A stretch of DNA of 64,000 nucleotides from Candidatus Bathyarchaeota archaeon. GTDB taxonomy: Archaea > Thermoproteota > Bathyarchaeia > Bathyarchaeales > Bathycorpusculaceae. The number at the start of each line of letters is the position of its first letter. Position 1 is the first letter of the stretch. This document shows positions 10,599-20,609 of this stretch, one piece after another. The notes beneath the pieces are model-generated. The model did not search any database. It worked only from the letters and a program-made list of their open reading frames with translations, and was not told the origin of the DNA. The stretch lies in assembly GCA_026014595.1 (NCBI GenBank), contig JAOZHY010000009.1:124001-188000 (forward strand). Reading direction: 5' to 3'. Both the position numbers and the translations under genes were made by a program.

Positions 10599-11735
10599 TT
10601 AAAACGCTGACAGTTCAGGCTCTTCAAAATGGTGCGAATGCTTCGATATCACGACTGCGATTACGCCTATTATGGCCGCGATGACAGCAACTATAACCAA
10701 TGCGCCTATGAAGAGCGGTATCACGGTTGCGCTCCTTGTTGGGCTTATGGCACCGGTGTGTTGGCTGTCACCGGCCCAACTTGCCTGTAACGCGCACATT
10801 CCTGCGGTGTCAGCAGTCCAAATATACTCGAAGGTTCCGTCTTCTCGGGTTACGGTTGTCCCAATGACTATCCACGGTGAATTGTTAATCTTAGCATAGA
10901 ACGTGACGTTTTTGTTTGCTGCTTCGGGAACGATTTGTCCGCGGAAGGTTATGGCACCGTTTTGAAGGGTGATTATTGGTGAAACCTCAAGCGACATGGT
11001 GCTGGGTTCTAAAGCGCTGAAGCTGGCGGAAACCTGTCCTGGAGCCACTTTTTCAGCGTTTTCAAGCGTAATTATCTGTGAAGATGCATGTTTACAGTCG
11101 TCTGGGCATTCCCCAACTCTCCATCCTTCCTTCCAGTTTCCGCCAGTGCATTCCGCGATATAATACTTGGCGCCGTCGTGTGTCACGTAATAAACTGCGC
11201 TTCTAGCGTCTTTTGGAGCGCTGGCGAGGTGGACCCCTATGTTCATGTGGGATTGGCTTTCATAATACAGCAGCACGACATCGATTCCTCCAGCTTTGAG
11301 TATGGACGCTGCGATAAAGGAGAAGAGGTCGCAGTCACCCTTGTTCTCCACCATGGTTTCCACTGGATACATCGCTGGATTAGTCACTTCGTAGGTTAGT
11401 TGATGGACGAGCATGAGGACGCCGTTAGTGAAGTCTTCTTCATTCTTGTAGATTTGCCACATGCAGTCAGCTATGGGCTTCACTGCGTATGGTGTAACGA
11501 AATCGGGGAAATCTCTGCTTGTGCGCGGGTCATTCCTTTTTTCTGCGTAGTATTGGAGAAGGGTTTGGGGGACTACAACGTTGAGTTCGTAGGTTACGTT
11601 GCCTTCTGGTTTGTTTAGAAGCTGATAGGTGAGCGATGTGTTTTGTGCTTGGCAGACCTGGACTGTGGAAAAGATTACGAGCAGAGTTAGTATGACGAGT
11701 GTTGTCTTTGTGAACTGCCGGTTCATTTTTCTCAA
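10599..11735 (-). CDS. secreted transglutaminase-like protein with Ig-like domain and C-terminal TM anchor
   Basis: signal peptide; ENKGDCDLFSFIAASIL; C-terminal IGALVIVAVIAAIIGVIAVVI. Confidence 0.75.
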   Translation of the reverse strand: MRKMNRQFTKTTLVILTLLVIFSTVQVCQAQNTSLTYQLLNKPEGNVTYELNVVVPQTLLQYYAEKRNDPRTSRDFPDFVTPYAVKPIADCMWQIYKNEEDFTNGVLMLVHQLTYEVTNPAMYPVETMVENKGDCDLFSFIAASILKAGGIDVVLLYYESQSHMNIGVHLASAPKDARSAVYYVTHDGAKYYIAECTGGNWKEGWRVGECPDDCKHASSQIITLENAEKVAPGQVSASFSALEPSTMSLEVSPIITLQNGAITFRGQIVPEAANKNVTFYAKINNSPWIVIGTTVTREDGTFEYIWTADTAGMCALQASWAGDSQHTGAISPTRSATVIPLFIGALVIVAVIAAIIGVIAVVISKHSHHFEEPELSAF

Positions 11736-11795
11736 ACATTTTAACCGGAAGCCTGTTTATTGGTCTTGTGAACAGGCAATTATTAGTGAGAATAA

Positions 11796-12629
11796 TTAAG
11801 TTCGGTTCTCGTTTGTGAAGACTTTGCCGCCAGCTTTTTCTATCAAACTTGAAAGCTGGGTTATGGCTTTTTGGAGTTTTTCTTCAGGTTTTTCAGCGTC
11901 GGTTACCATGGTGGACAGGTGGATTTCAATATGGGGCTTGTTCTCTTCGCCTTTTGGGTGCGATTTCACGTAAACTCCTGCGTTGTCCTGCATAACTTTG
12001 TCGATGAGCGGCGCCAAACCTGACTCCATGATGTTGTCGGCGTATATGCTTCTCTCGTGGAAGACCTTGTTGCCTGAGGCTTGCTTAAGCATCGGCGCCA
12101 CGCTTTCTTCAAAGATGGCTTCCATCTCTTTGGGTACTCCCGGCAACACTATCAAAGTCGTTCCATCTATGCGGGCTTGGACTGCTGGTGCGGTTCCAAC
12201 GGGGTTGCGGATGGGCTGTGTTTTTTCAGGAAGGGTTGCCATCTTGATTCGTGGCTGCGTCAGCTCTACTGTTTGTTTATGGAGTTCTGTAGCATATGCT
12301 TCGTATTTTTCCTTCACCATGCTTAACGCTTCTGGGTTGACTTCGAGTTTACGGTTTAATGCTTTGGCGACTCCTTCCAATGTTTTGTCATCGAAGGTTG
12401 GTCCCAGTCCACCTGTGGTGATGATGAACTGGGGTTTTCGCTTCAGCGCCTCTTGGGTTGCAGCTGCGATTTCTGCTACATCGTCGGATACCACAGTGAC
12501 ACGTTTTACAACGACTCCTAGAAGCGTGGCTTGTTTGGATAGCCACTGCGCGTTTGTGTTCAGCGTCTTGCCGATTAATAATTCGTTGCCGACGCAGATT
12601 ATCTCCATGTCCGCAGTCATAGTCATCAC
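11796..12629 (-). CDS. CinA/MoaB-type molybdopterin-binding domain protein
   Basis: GNELLIGKTLNTNAQWLS, TTGGLGPTFDDKT. Confidence 0.9.
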   Translation of the reverse strand: MMTMTADMEIICVGNELLIGKTLNTNAQWLSKQATLLGVVVKRVTVVSDDVAEIAAATQEALKRKPQFIITTGGLGPTFDDKTLEGVAKALNRKLEVNPEALSMVKEKYEAYATELHKQTVELTQPRIKMATLPEKTQPIRNPVGTAPAVQARIDGTTLIVLPGVPKEMEAIFEESVAPMLKQASGNKVFHERSIYADNIMESGLAPLIDKVMQDNAGVYVKSHPKGEENKPHIEIHLSTMVTDAEKPEEKLQKAITQLSSLIEKAGGKVFTNENRT

Positions 12630-12710
12630 ATTTCCGTGCCGGATTATCAGGAGAGTGAACTGTTTTATACTGTTTACTAACCAACCGTCAATAAAGGCTC
12701 GGTTGAGCGG

Positions 12711-12917
12711 CTACTTTTTCTTGCTGAGCCACCATTTCAGGTATTCTTTACGCTGCTTGTCTTTCTCTTCTTCGGCTGTCTCCGTGCTGGGTCTCAGTTT
12801 ATCGCGGAGCTCCCAGAGTTCCTGCTGGGTTACGGATAAGCCGCAGCTTTTGCAGACGTAGTGTTTGGTGGCTATGGCGTAGTGCATTTCTCCGCCGCAT
12901 TCTGGACAATAGGGCAT
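12711..12917 (-). CDS. small zinc-ribbon protein
   Basis: CPECGG..CKSCG. Confidence 0.75.
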   Translation of the reverse strand: MPYCPECGGEMHYAIATKHYVCKSCGLSVTQQELWELRDKLRPSTETAEEEKDKQRKEYLKWWLSKKK

Positions 12918-13146
12918 TACTCGTCACTTGGCAGAATAAGCATGGCTCGAGGGATATTAGTCTTCGCATACTGTTGCTGGCTTCCTGACGTTTGGGCTTT
13001 GAAAATGTTTTTGAGGCTGTTGCGCTCGGAGCAGTCTCTAACATCCTTATTTAAAGGAGCCATGTACAGCGCTGACAACTCTGCTAGTAGTCCCTTCCCC
13101 TCTCCTGTTTTTCAACATGGTTTTGGTTGTGGAAAGCGCGAATAGC

Positions 13147-13201
13147 GACCCCTCCCCTCTATAGTTTCTGCAACGAATTGCTAATAACCTCAAACAAGTT
13201 G
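13147..13201 (+). repeat. dispersed intergenic repeat copy B
   Basis: GACCCCTCCCCTCTATAGTTTCTGCAA...; similar to copies A and C. Confidence 0.5.
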
Positions 13202-13239
13202 CGGCTTGCCGTGGTGTGCTTGTCAAATGGAGGTGGTGG

Positions 13240-13356
13240 CGGGCCCGCTGGGATTTGAACCCAGGACCTCCGGCTCCGCAGGCCAGTGTCATAATCCGTC
13301 AGCATGGACAAAACCCAGTGATGCTGGATTTACCCATTGTACTAGACTACGGGCCC
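13240..13356 (-). tRNA. tRNA-Arg(GCG) with ~43-nt insertion/intron in the D-loop region
   Basis: minus strand: acceptor GGGCCCG/CGGGCCC, anticodon arm CTGGC-CTGCGGA-GCCGG, T-arm CTGGG-TTCAAAT-CCCAG; extra sequence between GTCTAGT and GGATTATGAC. Confidence 0.85.
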
Positions 13357-13623
13357 CTGCAACGAGATTACAACTTTCACCAGATTAAAAGGTTTGCTGG
13401 CTGTTTCGGATTTTCAGTTTTGGCGAAAAGAAGGAAAAAAAAGAAATGCAGCTGTTGCGGCCTTTCTGCTTGTGGCTTCATAGCCTTTTCTGAGCGTTAA
13501 CACTACTACAGGTGATGCTTATAGGCAGATTCCCTGCTAAGGGTCAGAGAGTAATTCCCAGTCGTCGTATCCTCGGTTGCAGTCAGACATGGCTATTTCT
13601 TCTAGTTTTTGGAGTTGATGCCT

Positions 13624-15255
13624 CTATGTGTTAGCTGCAGAACCTGGCTGTCCTTTAGCTAGAGCCCTTCTAAGGGCGGCAACCACGTTCTGTTTGCCCA
13701 TCGCCAGCATGTACGGGCCCAATCGCGGTCCCTGCGGCGCGCCTATGAGGATTTCGTAGAGGGTTTTGAAGAAGGCGCGAGGTTGCAACCCGTTGTTTTT
13801 TGCAGCGTTGAAGATGGCGTTCTGGATCCTGTCGGGGTCAGTTTCAGCTTCTAAAACGGTAACCAAGGATGCGACAGCGTTTCTCTCCTCGTCCGAGAGG
13901 CTCACTTGAGTTTCTTTGATTTCTTCAAAGTCTCTGACCCAGTTGAACGCGTACTCAATCCGCTTCGCCAAGTCAGCATCGATAGCCTGGTTTTTCTGCA
14001 AGTAGCCGTAGCTCTGGAGCTTCTCAGCGATAAACTCGTTCGTATGGTCTTTCGGCGCCATTTTAGCCAGAAAAGCCAGCAAGTTATATGGAACGTGAAC
14101 GCTTGGTTTGGTAGGTGGCTTCATGACCCAGCAGTACCTGTACAAGCCGCAGAGTTTCACGCGTTCTCGTTCGTCCTTTACCTGCTTCTTGCCGAAGTAC
14201 ACATCCTCCAGCGAGTCCAGTTCGTTCATGTAAACAGGAATATCCGACACATCCAGCGTCCGCGTGCCCACGAACCGCTTCAGCATCAGCAGAAGCAACG
14301 ACTGCGGCGATCCGTACTGGAACCACACTTGCGGCGTGAAAACGTTGCCCGATGACTTTGAGATTTTGCGTCCGCCCTTGTCCAAGAACATCTCGTATCT
14401 CGCGTGAGACGGTGGCTCGTAGCGCAGGATTTCACGGCATATGCGGTCGTTTATGCGCACCGAGTCGGCGATGTCTTTGCCGTAAGCTTCAAACCGTATG
14501 TCCAGCGCCTTCCACCGCGCTGCGAACTCGCCCTTCCAGCTGAGTTTGCCGCCGCCGATGATGCTGGCTTCGCCCTTGTGCCCGCACCCCTCGATTCGTT
14601 TGCCCCGGATTTCCAAGCCTTCGCATGAATATGTGACTTTATCGGTTTCTGGGAAAAACTCCAGCGCCTTGGTGGTGTAGATTCGCCCGCAGTTCTCGCA
14701 TACAGGAAAAAACGGCAGAACCTCAGTGTAACGCTCTTGTCCCACCTCTTCCTTGACGATTTCGCCAACCCGCTGCGCGTTCAACAGTATGGTGCGGATT
14801 TCATCTATCAGCAAGCCTTTCTCGTAAACTTCCTTCGCCGACATGTAACGGTACTCGATGCCGCACTTGTCCAAGGCGTCCAGCAGGAGCGAGCTCATGT
14901 GCTTGCCATAACTGTCATGGCAGCCGAACGGGTCTGGGATATTGGACACTGGAAATCCCAAGTACTTCTCCAGGGATTTCGGCAGTCCAGCAGGAACCTT
15001 CCGTAACCCGTCCTTGTCGTCGCAGAAAGCCACAAGCTCCGAGTTGAAGCCCATCTCCTTCAGTGCAAGGGTCACCGCGTAGGAACGCGCGGCGTCGCCG
15101 AGGCTTCCGATGTGGGGGAAACCGGAGGCGCCAAGACCCATCTCAGTCCTGACTTTGTCGAGGCTTCTGCCCAGTTTCCGCTCTCGCTTGACCACTTTCT
15201 GCGCCATCATGTCGTACCATGTGCCGTGACCGACGACAGTTTCGCCCATTAGCAT
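13624..15255 (-). CDS. lysS: lysyl-tRNA synthetase, class I
   Basis: GASGFPHIGSLGD (HIGH-like), KISKSSGN. Confidence 0.95.
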   Translation of the reverse strand: MLMGETVVGHGTWYDMMAQKVVKRERKLGRSLDKVRTEMGLGASGFPHIGSLGDAARSYAVTLALKEMGFNSELVAFCDDKDGLRKVPAGLPKSLEKYLGFPVSNIPDPFGCHDSYGKHMSSLLLDALDKCGIEYRYMSAKEVYEKGLLIDEIRTILLNAQRVGEIVKEEVGQERYTEVLPFFPVCENCGRIYTTKALEFFPETDKVTYSCEGLEIRGKRIEGCGHKGEASIIGGGKLSWKGEFAARWKALDIRFEAYGKDIADSVRINDRICREILRYEPPSHARYEMFLDKGGRKISKSSGNVFTPQVWFQYGSPQSLLLLMLKRFVGTRTLDVSDIPVYMNELDSLEDVYFGKKQVKDERERVKLCGLYRYCWVMKPPTKPSVHVPYNLLAFLAKMAPKDHTNEFIAEKLQSYGYLQKNQAIDADLAKRIEYAFNWVRDFEEIKETQVSLSDEERNAVASLVTVLEAETDPDRIQNAIFNAAKNNGLQPRAFFKTLYEILIGAPQGPRLGPYMLAMGKQNVVAALRRALAKGQPGSAANT

Positions 15256-15315
15256 TTAGCCTCTGCAACAATGACTGCAAGAGGGAATAAAAAAACGTTT
15301 AGAAAGAAACGACCG

Positions 15316-15657
15316 TTATTTTCGCCTTACCGCTGCGGCTATCGCGATGGCGGCGACCACGAGCAGTATCAGCGCCAACGCGTACAGTGCCAGATTAACC
15401 GAGAACAGGTACCAACCGCCGCCCACCGCTATCAACAGCAAGCCCAAGCCCATGGTGCTAAAAGCGCCGCGCTCGTACTTCTGAGGGGTCAAAGCCCGTA
15501 TGCCCGCCAAAACCAGCATCCAGCAGCCAGAAAGCACAAGAATCACTGGGACAACTAAACCCAAGGTTATGAGGTTAGCGGCAAAAAGAAGTATCGCCAC
15601 TACGACAATAATTAAAAAGGCGCCGATGGAAAGCAGTTCTCGACTGCTTTGAGCCAT
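15316..15657 (-). CDS. small multi-TM membrane protein
   Basis: several hydrophobic helices. Confidence 0.6.
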   Translation of the reverse strand: MAQSSRELLSIGAFLIIVVVAILLFAANLITLGLVVPVILVLSGCWMLVLAGIRALTPQKYERGAFSTMGLGLLLIAVGGGWYLFSVNLALYALALILLVVAAIAIAAAVRRK

Positions 15658-15669
15658 AAGCCCGCCTCC

Positions 15670-16647
15670 TTAAGAGGAAAGTTGCGCGCCGCACTCAGGA
15701 CAGAACTTTGACCCAGCAGGAATCGACTTACCGCACTTCGGACAGTTAATCGCGCCAGCCGACGGAGGCGTAAGCTGCGTTCCGCATTCGGGACAGAACT
15801 TCGACGTAGCTGGAACCTTCGCGCCGCACTTGGGGCAGATTACCAGCGCCGCTGCTGGCGCCTGCGTTGGGCCGGTGGGCGTCATTATTTGCGGTATGAG
15901 CACCATGCCAGTGCCTAAAGCCGCACCACCTCCGGTGGATTTGCCGAGGGATTCAGCAGCGCTTTTCACGGTTTCCATGCGCAGAACCTCTTCGGGCGCG
16001 GTTCTTCCGGTTTTCAGCCAGAATAGTCGCTCGCGGTATTCAGGTGTGGTGTCGATGCCTTCGAAGCGCAGGTCAGTCAGCTCGATGCCCAATCGCTTGA
16101 AGTAGTCAGCTACCGAGTTCTTCACTATCACTGAAGTTTCGTCGAGTCTGGTGAAGACGGTGACTAGGTCGTAGTGTGAAAGCTCGTCGATGAGTTTTTC
16201 GTTCAGGAAGCCCCGCAGGAAATTGTTTACGTCCGCGCTCGTGTAGATTTTTTGTCCGCCGATGACCTGGTTCACGAACAGCGAGGCGTCCTCGATTTTG
16301 AACCAGAAGCCGCCGAATACCTGAAGCGGCGCAAGCTCTGTTGTCTGCGCGCGGGCGCCATATTTTCCCTGGAAAACCTTTGTGGAAATGAAGATAACGG
16401 TCGCCTTGAACGGTGTCTGACCGAAGCCAGCGAGGCGCCTAAGGATTCCAGTCAGCAACGGCAAGTTAAGCGTTGTAAGCGTGTGTCTTCCGGGACCGAA
16501 GACGTCGTAGGCTTTGCCGTCTCTGAAGAACACCGCCATCTCATACTCATGCACTATGAGCTGGGCGCCCCAGGTGATGTCCTCGTTGGGGTATCGCCAA
16601 ACTATTTCGTCGGCGCCAACGTTCGTCCATTCTATAACTTGCGGCAT
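15670..16647 (-). CDS. SPFH/virion-core-like (YdjI-type) protein with two C-terminal zinc ribbons
   Basis: MPQVIEWTNVGADEIVWRYPNEDITWGAQLIVHEYEMAVFFRDGKAYDVFGPGRHTL; C-terminal CPKCG..CPECG twice. Confidence 0.88.
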   Translation of the reverse strand: MPQVIEWTNVGADEIVWRYPNEDITWGAQLIVHEYEMAVFFRDGKAYDVFGPGRHTLTTLNLPLLTGILRRLAGFGQTPFKATVIFISTKVFQGKYGARAQTTELAPLQVFGGFWFKIEDASLFVNQVIGGQKIYTSADVNNFLRGFLNEKLIDELSHYDLVTVFTRLDETSVIVKNSVADYFKRLGIELTDLRFEGIDTTPEYRERLFWLKTGRTAPEEVLRMETVKSAAESLGKSTGGGAALGTGMVLIPQIMTPTGPTQAPAAALVICPKCGAKVPATSKFCPECGTQLTPPSAGAINCPKCGKSIPAGSKFCPECGAQLSS

Positions 16648-16648
16648 T

Positions 16649-17191
16649 TTAGGTCACTCCTAATATTACTTCTCCTCTCTTATCAAAGGTTTCCTCGAAC
16701 GCTTCCAACTTGTCCGTTATGCTCTGTATCCGTTCTTTCGCGTTCTTGGTTTCGCCGCTTGCGATTTCGGATTTGAAAGCCTCCACCGCAGCGTCAAAGC
16801 CGTTGATTTCATCGACGAGTTTGTTGTCGAAGTCAATCATTCTGTCCAGCGCTTCTTCTTTGACCTTGACCACGTCAAAAAAGCCGGAATAGCCGTAAGA
16901 TGCGTGGTTAACCTTTTCAGCCACGCGGTCCATCTTTGCCATTAAGCGGTCCATGTCCGTTAAAACGTCAAAGTACCGTCGGTCAGTCAGCTTCTGGAAG
17001 ACCGTTTTCAGGTCGCTCTTCGATTCTAAAAGCCTTCGGTACAGGTGATTTCGGATAAGCTTGTCCGACTCGCGGCGCAGCTCCTTCTCCTTGTAACCTC
17101 GGAACCCAGGGATTGCCGCGACTATGCGCTCACCAAGGCGCATCTGACTTTTTGCTTCCGCATAAACGTCTTTTTTCTCGCCCATTTTCAA
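16649..17191 (-). CDS. coiled-coil protein, possibly PspA-like
   Basis: 180 aa, long helical heptad-like content; adjacent to SPFH gene. Confidence 0.55.
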   Translation of the reverse strand: MKMGEKKDVYAEAKSQMRLGERIVAAIPGFRGYKEKELRRESDKLIRNHLYRRLLESKSDLKTVFQKLTDRRYFDVLTDMDRLMAKMDRVAEKVNHASYGYSGFFDVVKVKEEALDRMIDFDNKLVDEINGFDAAVEAFKSEIASGETKNAKERIQSITDKLEAFEETFDKRGEVILGVT

Positions 17192-17248
17192 GATCCCTCT
17201 TCATGCGGTTATAATTAAGGGGCGCTTTTAAAGTTTCTTTAAACTGGA

Positions 17249-17992
17249 CTAGAACTTGGCTGGGGGTATATCGCCTTTCAAGGCGGTACCAGTGGCACCG
17301 TCGATAATAAGCTGATAAGCTTTGCCCTTGTACTCGTACTTGATGAACCATATTGGCGCGTGCAAATAGACCATCTGCTTCACGGTGTAGGTGGTTTGCA
17401 TCTCGACGAGTCTGTCCACATCCTTCTTAAGCAGAAAGCGGTGATGCGCGTCAATCTGCTGCTTGGCAAGTTCCATGGCTTCGTCCCTGTCGATTTCGCT
17501 GTTCAGAACCTTTGCAAAGCCTTCAATTCGGCGGAAGTCGTAGGGAATCTTGCCTTCCAGCGGCACATCGTACTCTCGAGTTGGGAATCCTGCTGCTTCC
17601 CGCGCCAGAACCAGCCAGTTGTACTCCTTCTCAATTTTGCCTTCCTTCACGATGGGCGGCGCTATGCGTTCAAATATCCCCTTGTAGCTGCTTGAGGCTT
17701 CAACGGACACAACCCAGAAGGGCAAGTAAACCAGATTCTTCTCGATAATCTTCGATTTTTTGGCAAGGTCTGGCGGTTTCAGAAAACCTGAACGCATCCA
17801 GTCGCGGATAGACTCTTCAATCTGCTTTTCATCAAACTTGTTCAGCAACAGCGAATGCTCAAAATTGAAGGCTTTCCCTGTTTCGATGACGGTGGTGAAC
17901 CCGCAGTACTTGCAGGTGGCTACTATCTCACCTGGCTGAAATTCGACGGGTGCGCCGCAGTGGGAGCATCGGATTTCCTGAGCCACGACCAT
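17249..17992 (-). CDS. zinc-ribbon protein of unknown function
   Basis: CSHCGAPVEF..CKYCGF N-terminal ribbon. Confidence 0.7.
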   Translation of the reverse strand: MVVAQEIRCSHCGAPVEFQPGEIVATCKYCGFTTVIETGKAFNFEHSLLLNKFDEKQIEESIRDWMRSGFLKPPDLAKKSKIIEKNLVYLPFWVVSVEASSSYKGIFERIAPPIVKEGKIEKEYNWLVLAREAAGFPTREYDVPLEGKIPYDFRRIEGFAKVLNSEIDRDEAMELAKQQIDAHHRFLLKKDVDRLVEMQTTYTVKQMVYLHAPIWFIKYEYKGKAYQLIIDGATGTALKGDIPPAKF

Positions 17993-17996
17993 GCGT

Positions 17997-19379
17997 TTAT
18001 GCCTTCAGTTTTTCCCTCTTAACTATCTCCCGTGCTACTATGACGCCTGAAGCCGAGGCCTGGACTAAGCCTCGGGTGACGCCTGCGCCGTCGCCGATGG
18101 TGAACAGGTTTTGGATTTTGGTTTCCAAAACGTTGTTCAGCTGCAGGTGGGAGGAGTAGAATTTCACTTCGATGCCGTAGAGCAACGTGTCTCTGGAATG
18201 GATTCCAGGCGCAATCACGTCCAGGGCTTGAAGCATCTCTCTTATGTCAGACAGGTAGCGGTAAGGCAACACGAAACTGAGGTCACCTGGCGTGGCGTTC
18301 TTCAACGTGGGCTCGACCACGCTGCGGGCGAGACGTTCAGGCGTGGAGCGCCTTCCAGAAACCAAGTCGCCTAAGCGCTGCACCATGACGCCGCCGCTCA
18401 GGAGGTTTGAGAGTCGAGCAACGTATTTTCCGTAAGCGATGGGTTCCTTGAAGGGTTCGGTGAACGAGGTGCTGACGAGGATGGCGAAGTTGGTGTTCTC
18501 GGTTTTCCGCTCCGCGTAACTCTGCCCATTCACGGTTAGGACGCCATCGTAAGATTCGGTGGTGACCTCGCCGTATGGTGAAACGCAGAAGGTTCGCACT
18601 TGGTCATCAAAAAGCTTCGAATAATAGACAAGCTTCGGCTCGTAAAGCGCCGTGGTTAGCTCTTCCATGACTGAGGCTAAAACTTCAACTCTCACGCCCA
18701 CGTCAACGGGGTTGTTCACGGTTCTTAAGCCGCGGACTTGTGCTTCGGTTTGAAGCCACTCAGCCCCGCTTCTGCCTGGCGCGACTATCACATATTTGCC
18801 GTAGATTTTTTCTCCTTTTACGGTCTCAACGCCCTTGACCGTGTGATTCTCAATTATGAGTCCCTTAACGTCCGTTCTGGGCTGAAACGTGATTTTGCTG
18901 TTAAGCTCTTTCCGCATCCTGCGGAGAGTGTCAGCGCATTTCTCGGTGCCCATGTGGCGGACCTCTTGCCTGATAAGCTTCAGCCCAGCAAGTGAAGCCT
19001 TGCGCTCGATTTCATCCACTTTTTCGACGTCTCCGCCGTAGACCTGCTCGCTTGCACCGTACTTCAGGTAAACGTTGTCAACGTAGCTGACGAGTGCGCG
19101 GAGTTCTTTTTCTGAAACGTACTGGTTGAGCCAGCCGCCCACCTCCGTGGACAAGGTAAGTTTGCCGTCACTATAAGCGCCTGCCCCGCCCCAGCCTGAG
19201 AGAACCGAACACGGTTCGCAGTGGTGGCATTCGAAGCCGCGGCTTGAGGGGCACTTGCGCTGGTCTATGTCTGGGCCTCTGTCGAGAATGAGGATGTTGA
19301 GGTTGTTTTTTTCTGTTAGCTCCAGTGCTGAAAAAATTCCTGCTGGACCCGCACCGACTATGATTACGTCGTACTTCAA
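17997..19379 (-). CDS. FAD-dependent dehydrogenase/oxidoreductase
   Basis: DVIIVGAGPAGIFSALEL; GDGAGVTRGLVQASASG. Confidence 0.9.
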   Translation of the reverse strand: MKYDVIIVGAGPAGIFSALELTEKNNLNILILDRGPDIDQRKCPSSRGFECHHCEPCSVLSGWGGAGAYSDGKLTLSTEVGGWLNQYVSEKELRALVSYVDNVYLKYGASEQVYGGDVEKVDEIERKASLAGLKLIRQEVRHMGTEKCADTLRRMRKELNSKITFQPRTDVKGLIIENHTVKGVETVKGEKIYGKYVIVAPGRSGAEWLQTEAQVRGLRTVNNPVDVGVRVEVLASVMEELTTALYEPKLVYYSKLFDDQVRTFCVSPYGEVTTESYDGVLTVNGQSYAERKTENTNFAILVSTSFTEPFKEPIAYGKYVARLSNLLSGGVMVQRLGDLVSGRRSTPERLARSVVEPTLKNATPGDLSFVLPYRYLSDIREMLQALDVIAPGIHSRDTLLYGIEVKFYSSHLQLNNVLETKIQNLFTIGDGAGVTRGLVQASASGVIVAREIVKREKLKA

Positions 19380-19487
19380 GGGGCATTATCTCCCGGGAAC
19401 CCAGAGTTAGATGTAGCCACTAGGATATATTTTTAGCGAAAACCGTAAGTGAAGATGCATACCGTTTTAATAGAAAAGCGGACGACG

Positions 19488-19829
19488 TCACTCCCGAGCG
19501 TATGGTATGAGGCAGAGGAACCGGAGAAGCTTTTGTCCAGTGTTCTTGAACTGGTGCTGCTCGTTTGCTGGAACAAAAACGGCGTCACCAGCGCTGAACG
19601 CTGTGGCTTTTGCGCCGTCGAAAAGTTGTCCTTCGCCTTCGAGTATGAAGACTTCGTGTTCCCAAGGGTGCGTGTGGAGGGGGCTGTGTCCGCTGGGCTC
19701 CATTTCGAAGAGGCGCATGGCAAAGTTTCCTGCTCCGATTTCCTTGGTGATGAGCCAGCGTATCGTTGTTTTTGTGGCGCCGCCTTCGGCATCTTGGGCT
19801 TTCACGGTGTCGTAGTGGAATATCTTCAT
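19488..19829 (-). CDS. cupin domain protein
   Basis: GHSPLHTHPWEHEVFILEGEG; VPANEQHQFKN. Confidence 0.9.
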   Translation of the reverse strand: MKIFHYDTVKAQDAEGGATKTTIRWLITKEIGAGNFAMRLFEMEPSGHSPLHTHPWEHEVFILEGEGQLFDGAKATAFSAGDAVFVPANEQHQFKNTGQKLLRFLCLIPYARE

Positions 19830-19945
19830 GTTTTAGCCTCGGTAGTGTTATTCTGGTGCAGGGTTTTAAGGTGAACGGTGCCACGCGTCTTTTAAAGATA
19901 TATCTCAAAAACATTTAAATCCCCGCCGAACCAGAAATACCCGTA

Positions 19946-20410
19946 ATGCCAACCGAAAACATAGACGAACTCATCTCAGACTTCTCCCGCTTCTACATAC
20001 TCACCATACTCTACGAAGGACCCGCCCACGGCTACCAAATAATCAACCGCTTCAAAAAACGCGTCAAAAAAGAAGTCAGCCCAAGCCTCGTCTACCCCTT
20101 CCTCCAGCAACTGGAAGAAAGGGGCTTAGTGAAGCACACCGTCAAGCCCGTGGGCGAGAAACAACGCAAAATCTTCGAACTCACCGCCGAGGGCAGGGAA
20201 CTCTGCACGGAACTCTTCAAACGCTTCGCCGAACTCGTCTCCATCGCCATCGAACCCAGCCTCTACATCTGCGCCCACTGCGGCTGCAAAGTCTACGAAG
20301 GCGCTTACCGAGAGGCCATCGACGGCAAAGAACTCGCGTTCTGCTGCATGCACTGCGCCCGCTCCTACAAAGAAACGAAAAAACTCGCCAAGAAAACCGC
20401 AGAAACTTGA
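19946..20410 (+). CDS. PadR family transcriptional regulator with C-terminal Cys cluster
   Basis: LTILYEGPAHGYQIINRFKKR; C-terminal CAHCGC...CCMHC. Confidence 0.85.
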   Translation: MPTENIDELISDFSRFYILTILYEGPAHGYQIINRFKKRVKKEVSPSLVYPFLQQLEERGLVKHTVKPVGEKQRKIFELTAEGRELCTELFKRFAELVSIAIEPSLYICAHCGCKVYEGAYREAIDGKELAFCCMHCARSYKETKKLAKKTAET

Positions 20411-20609
20411 AATTAATCCATCAGTTTGTTTTAACGTCTTCCTGCAGTAGCTTGCTTTCACGAGTTAGCAAGTAAGGGCACGAACTCGTTTTCTTTTTGA
20501 TTTATATCGGAACATACGATAGATTCTTTTCCTGAAAAACTTAACTTAAGGCATGAAAAAGACAGTTTTTATTAAATCAGTTTAAATACCTAAACTTTTC
20601 TGTGGCTCA

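Noticed and set aside
11983-12861. 292-aa plus-strand ORF opposite the CinA-like gene
   Set aside because: Shadow of a well-supported minus-strand gene.
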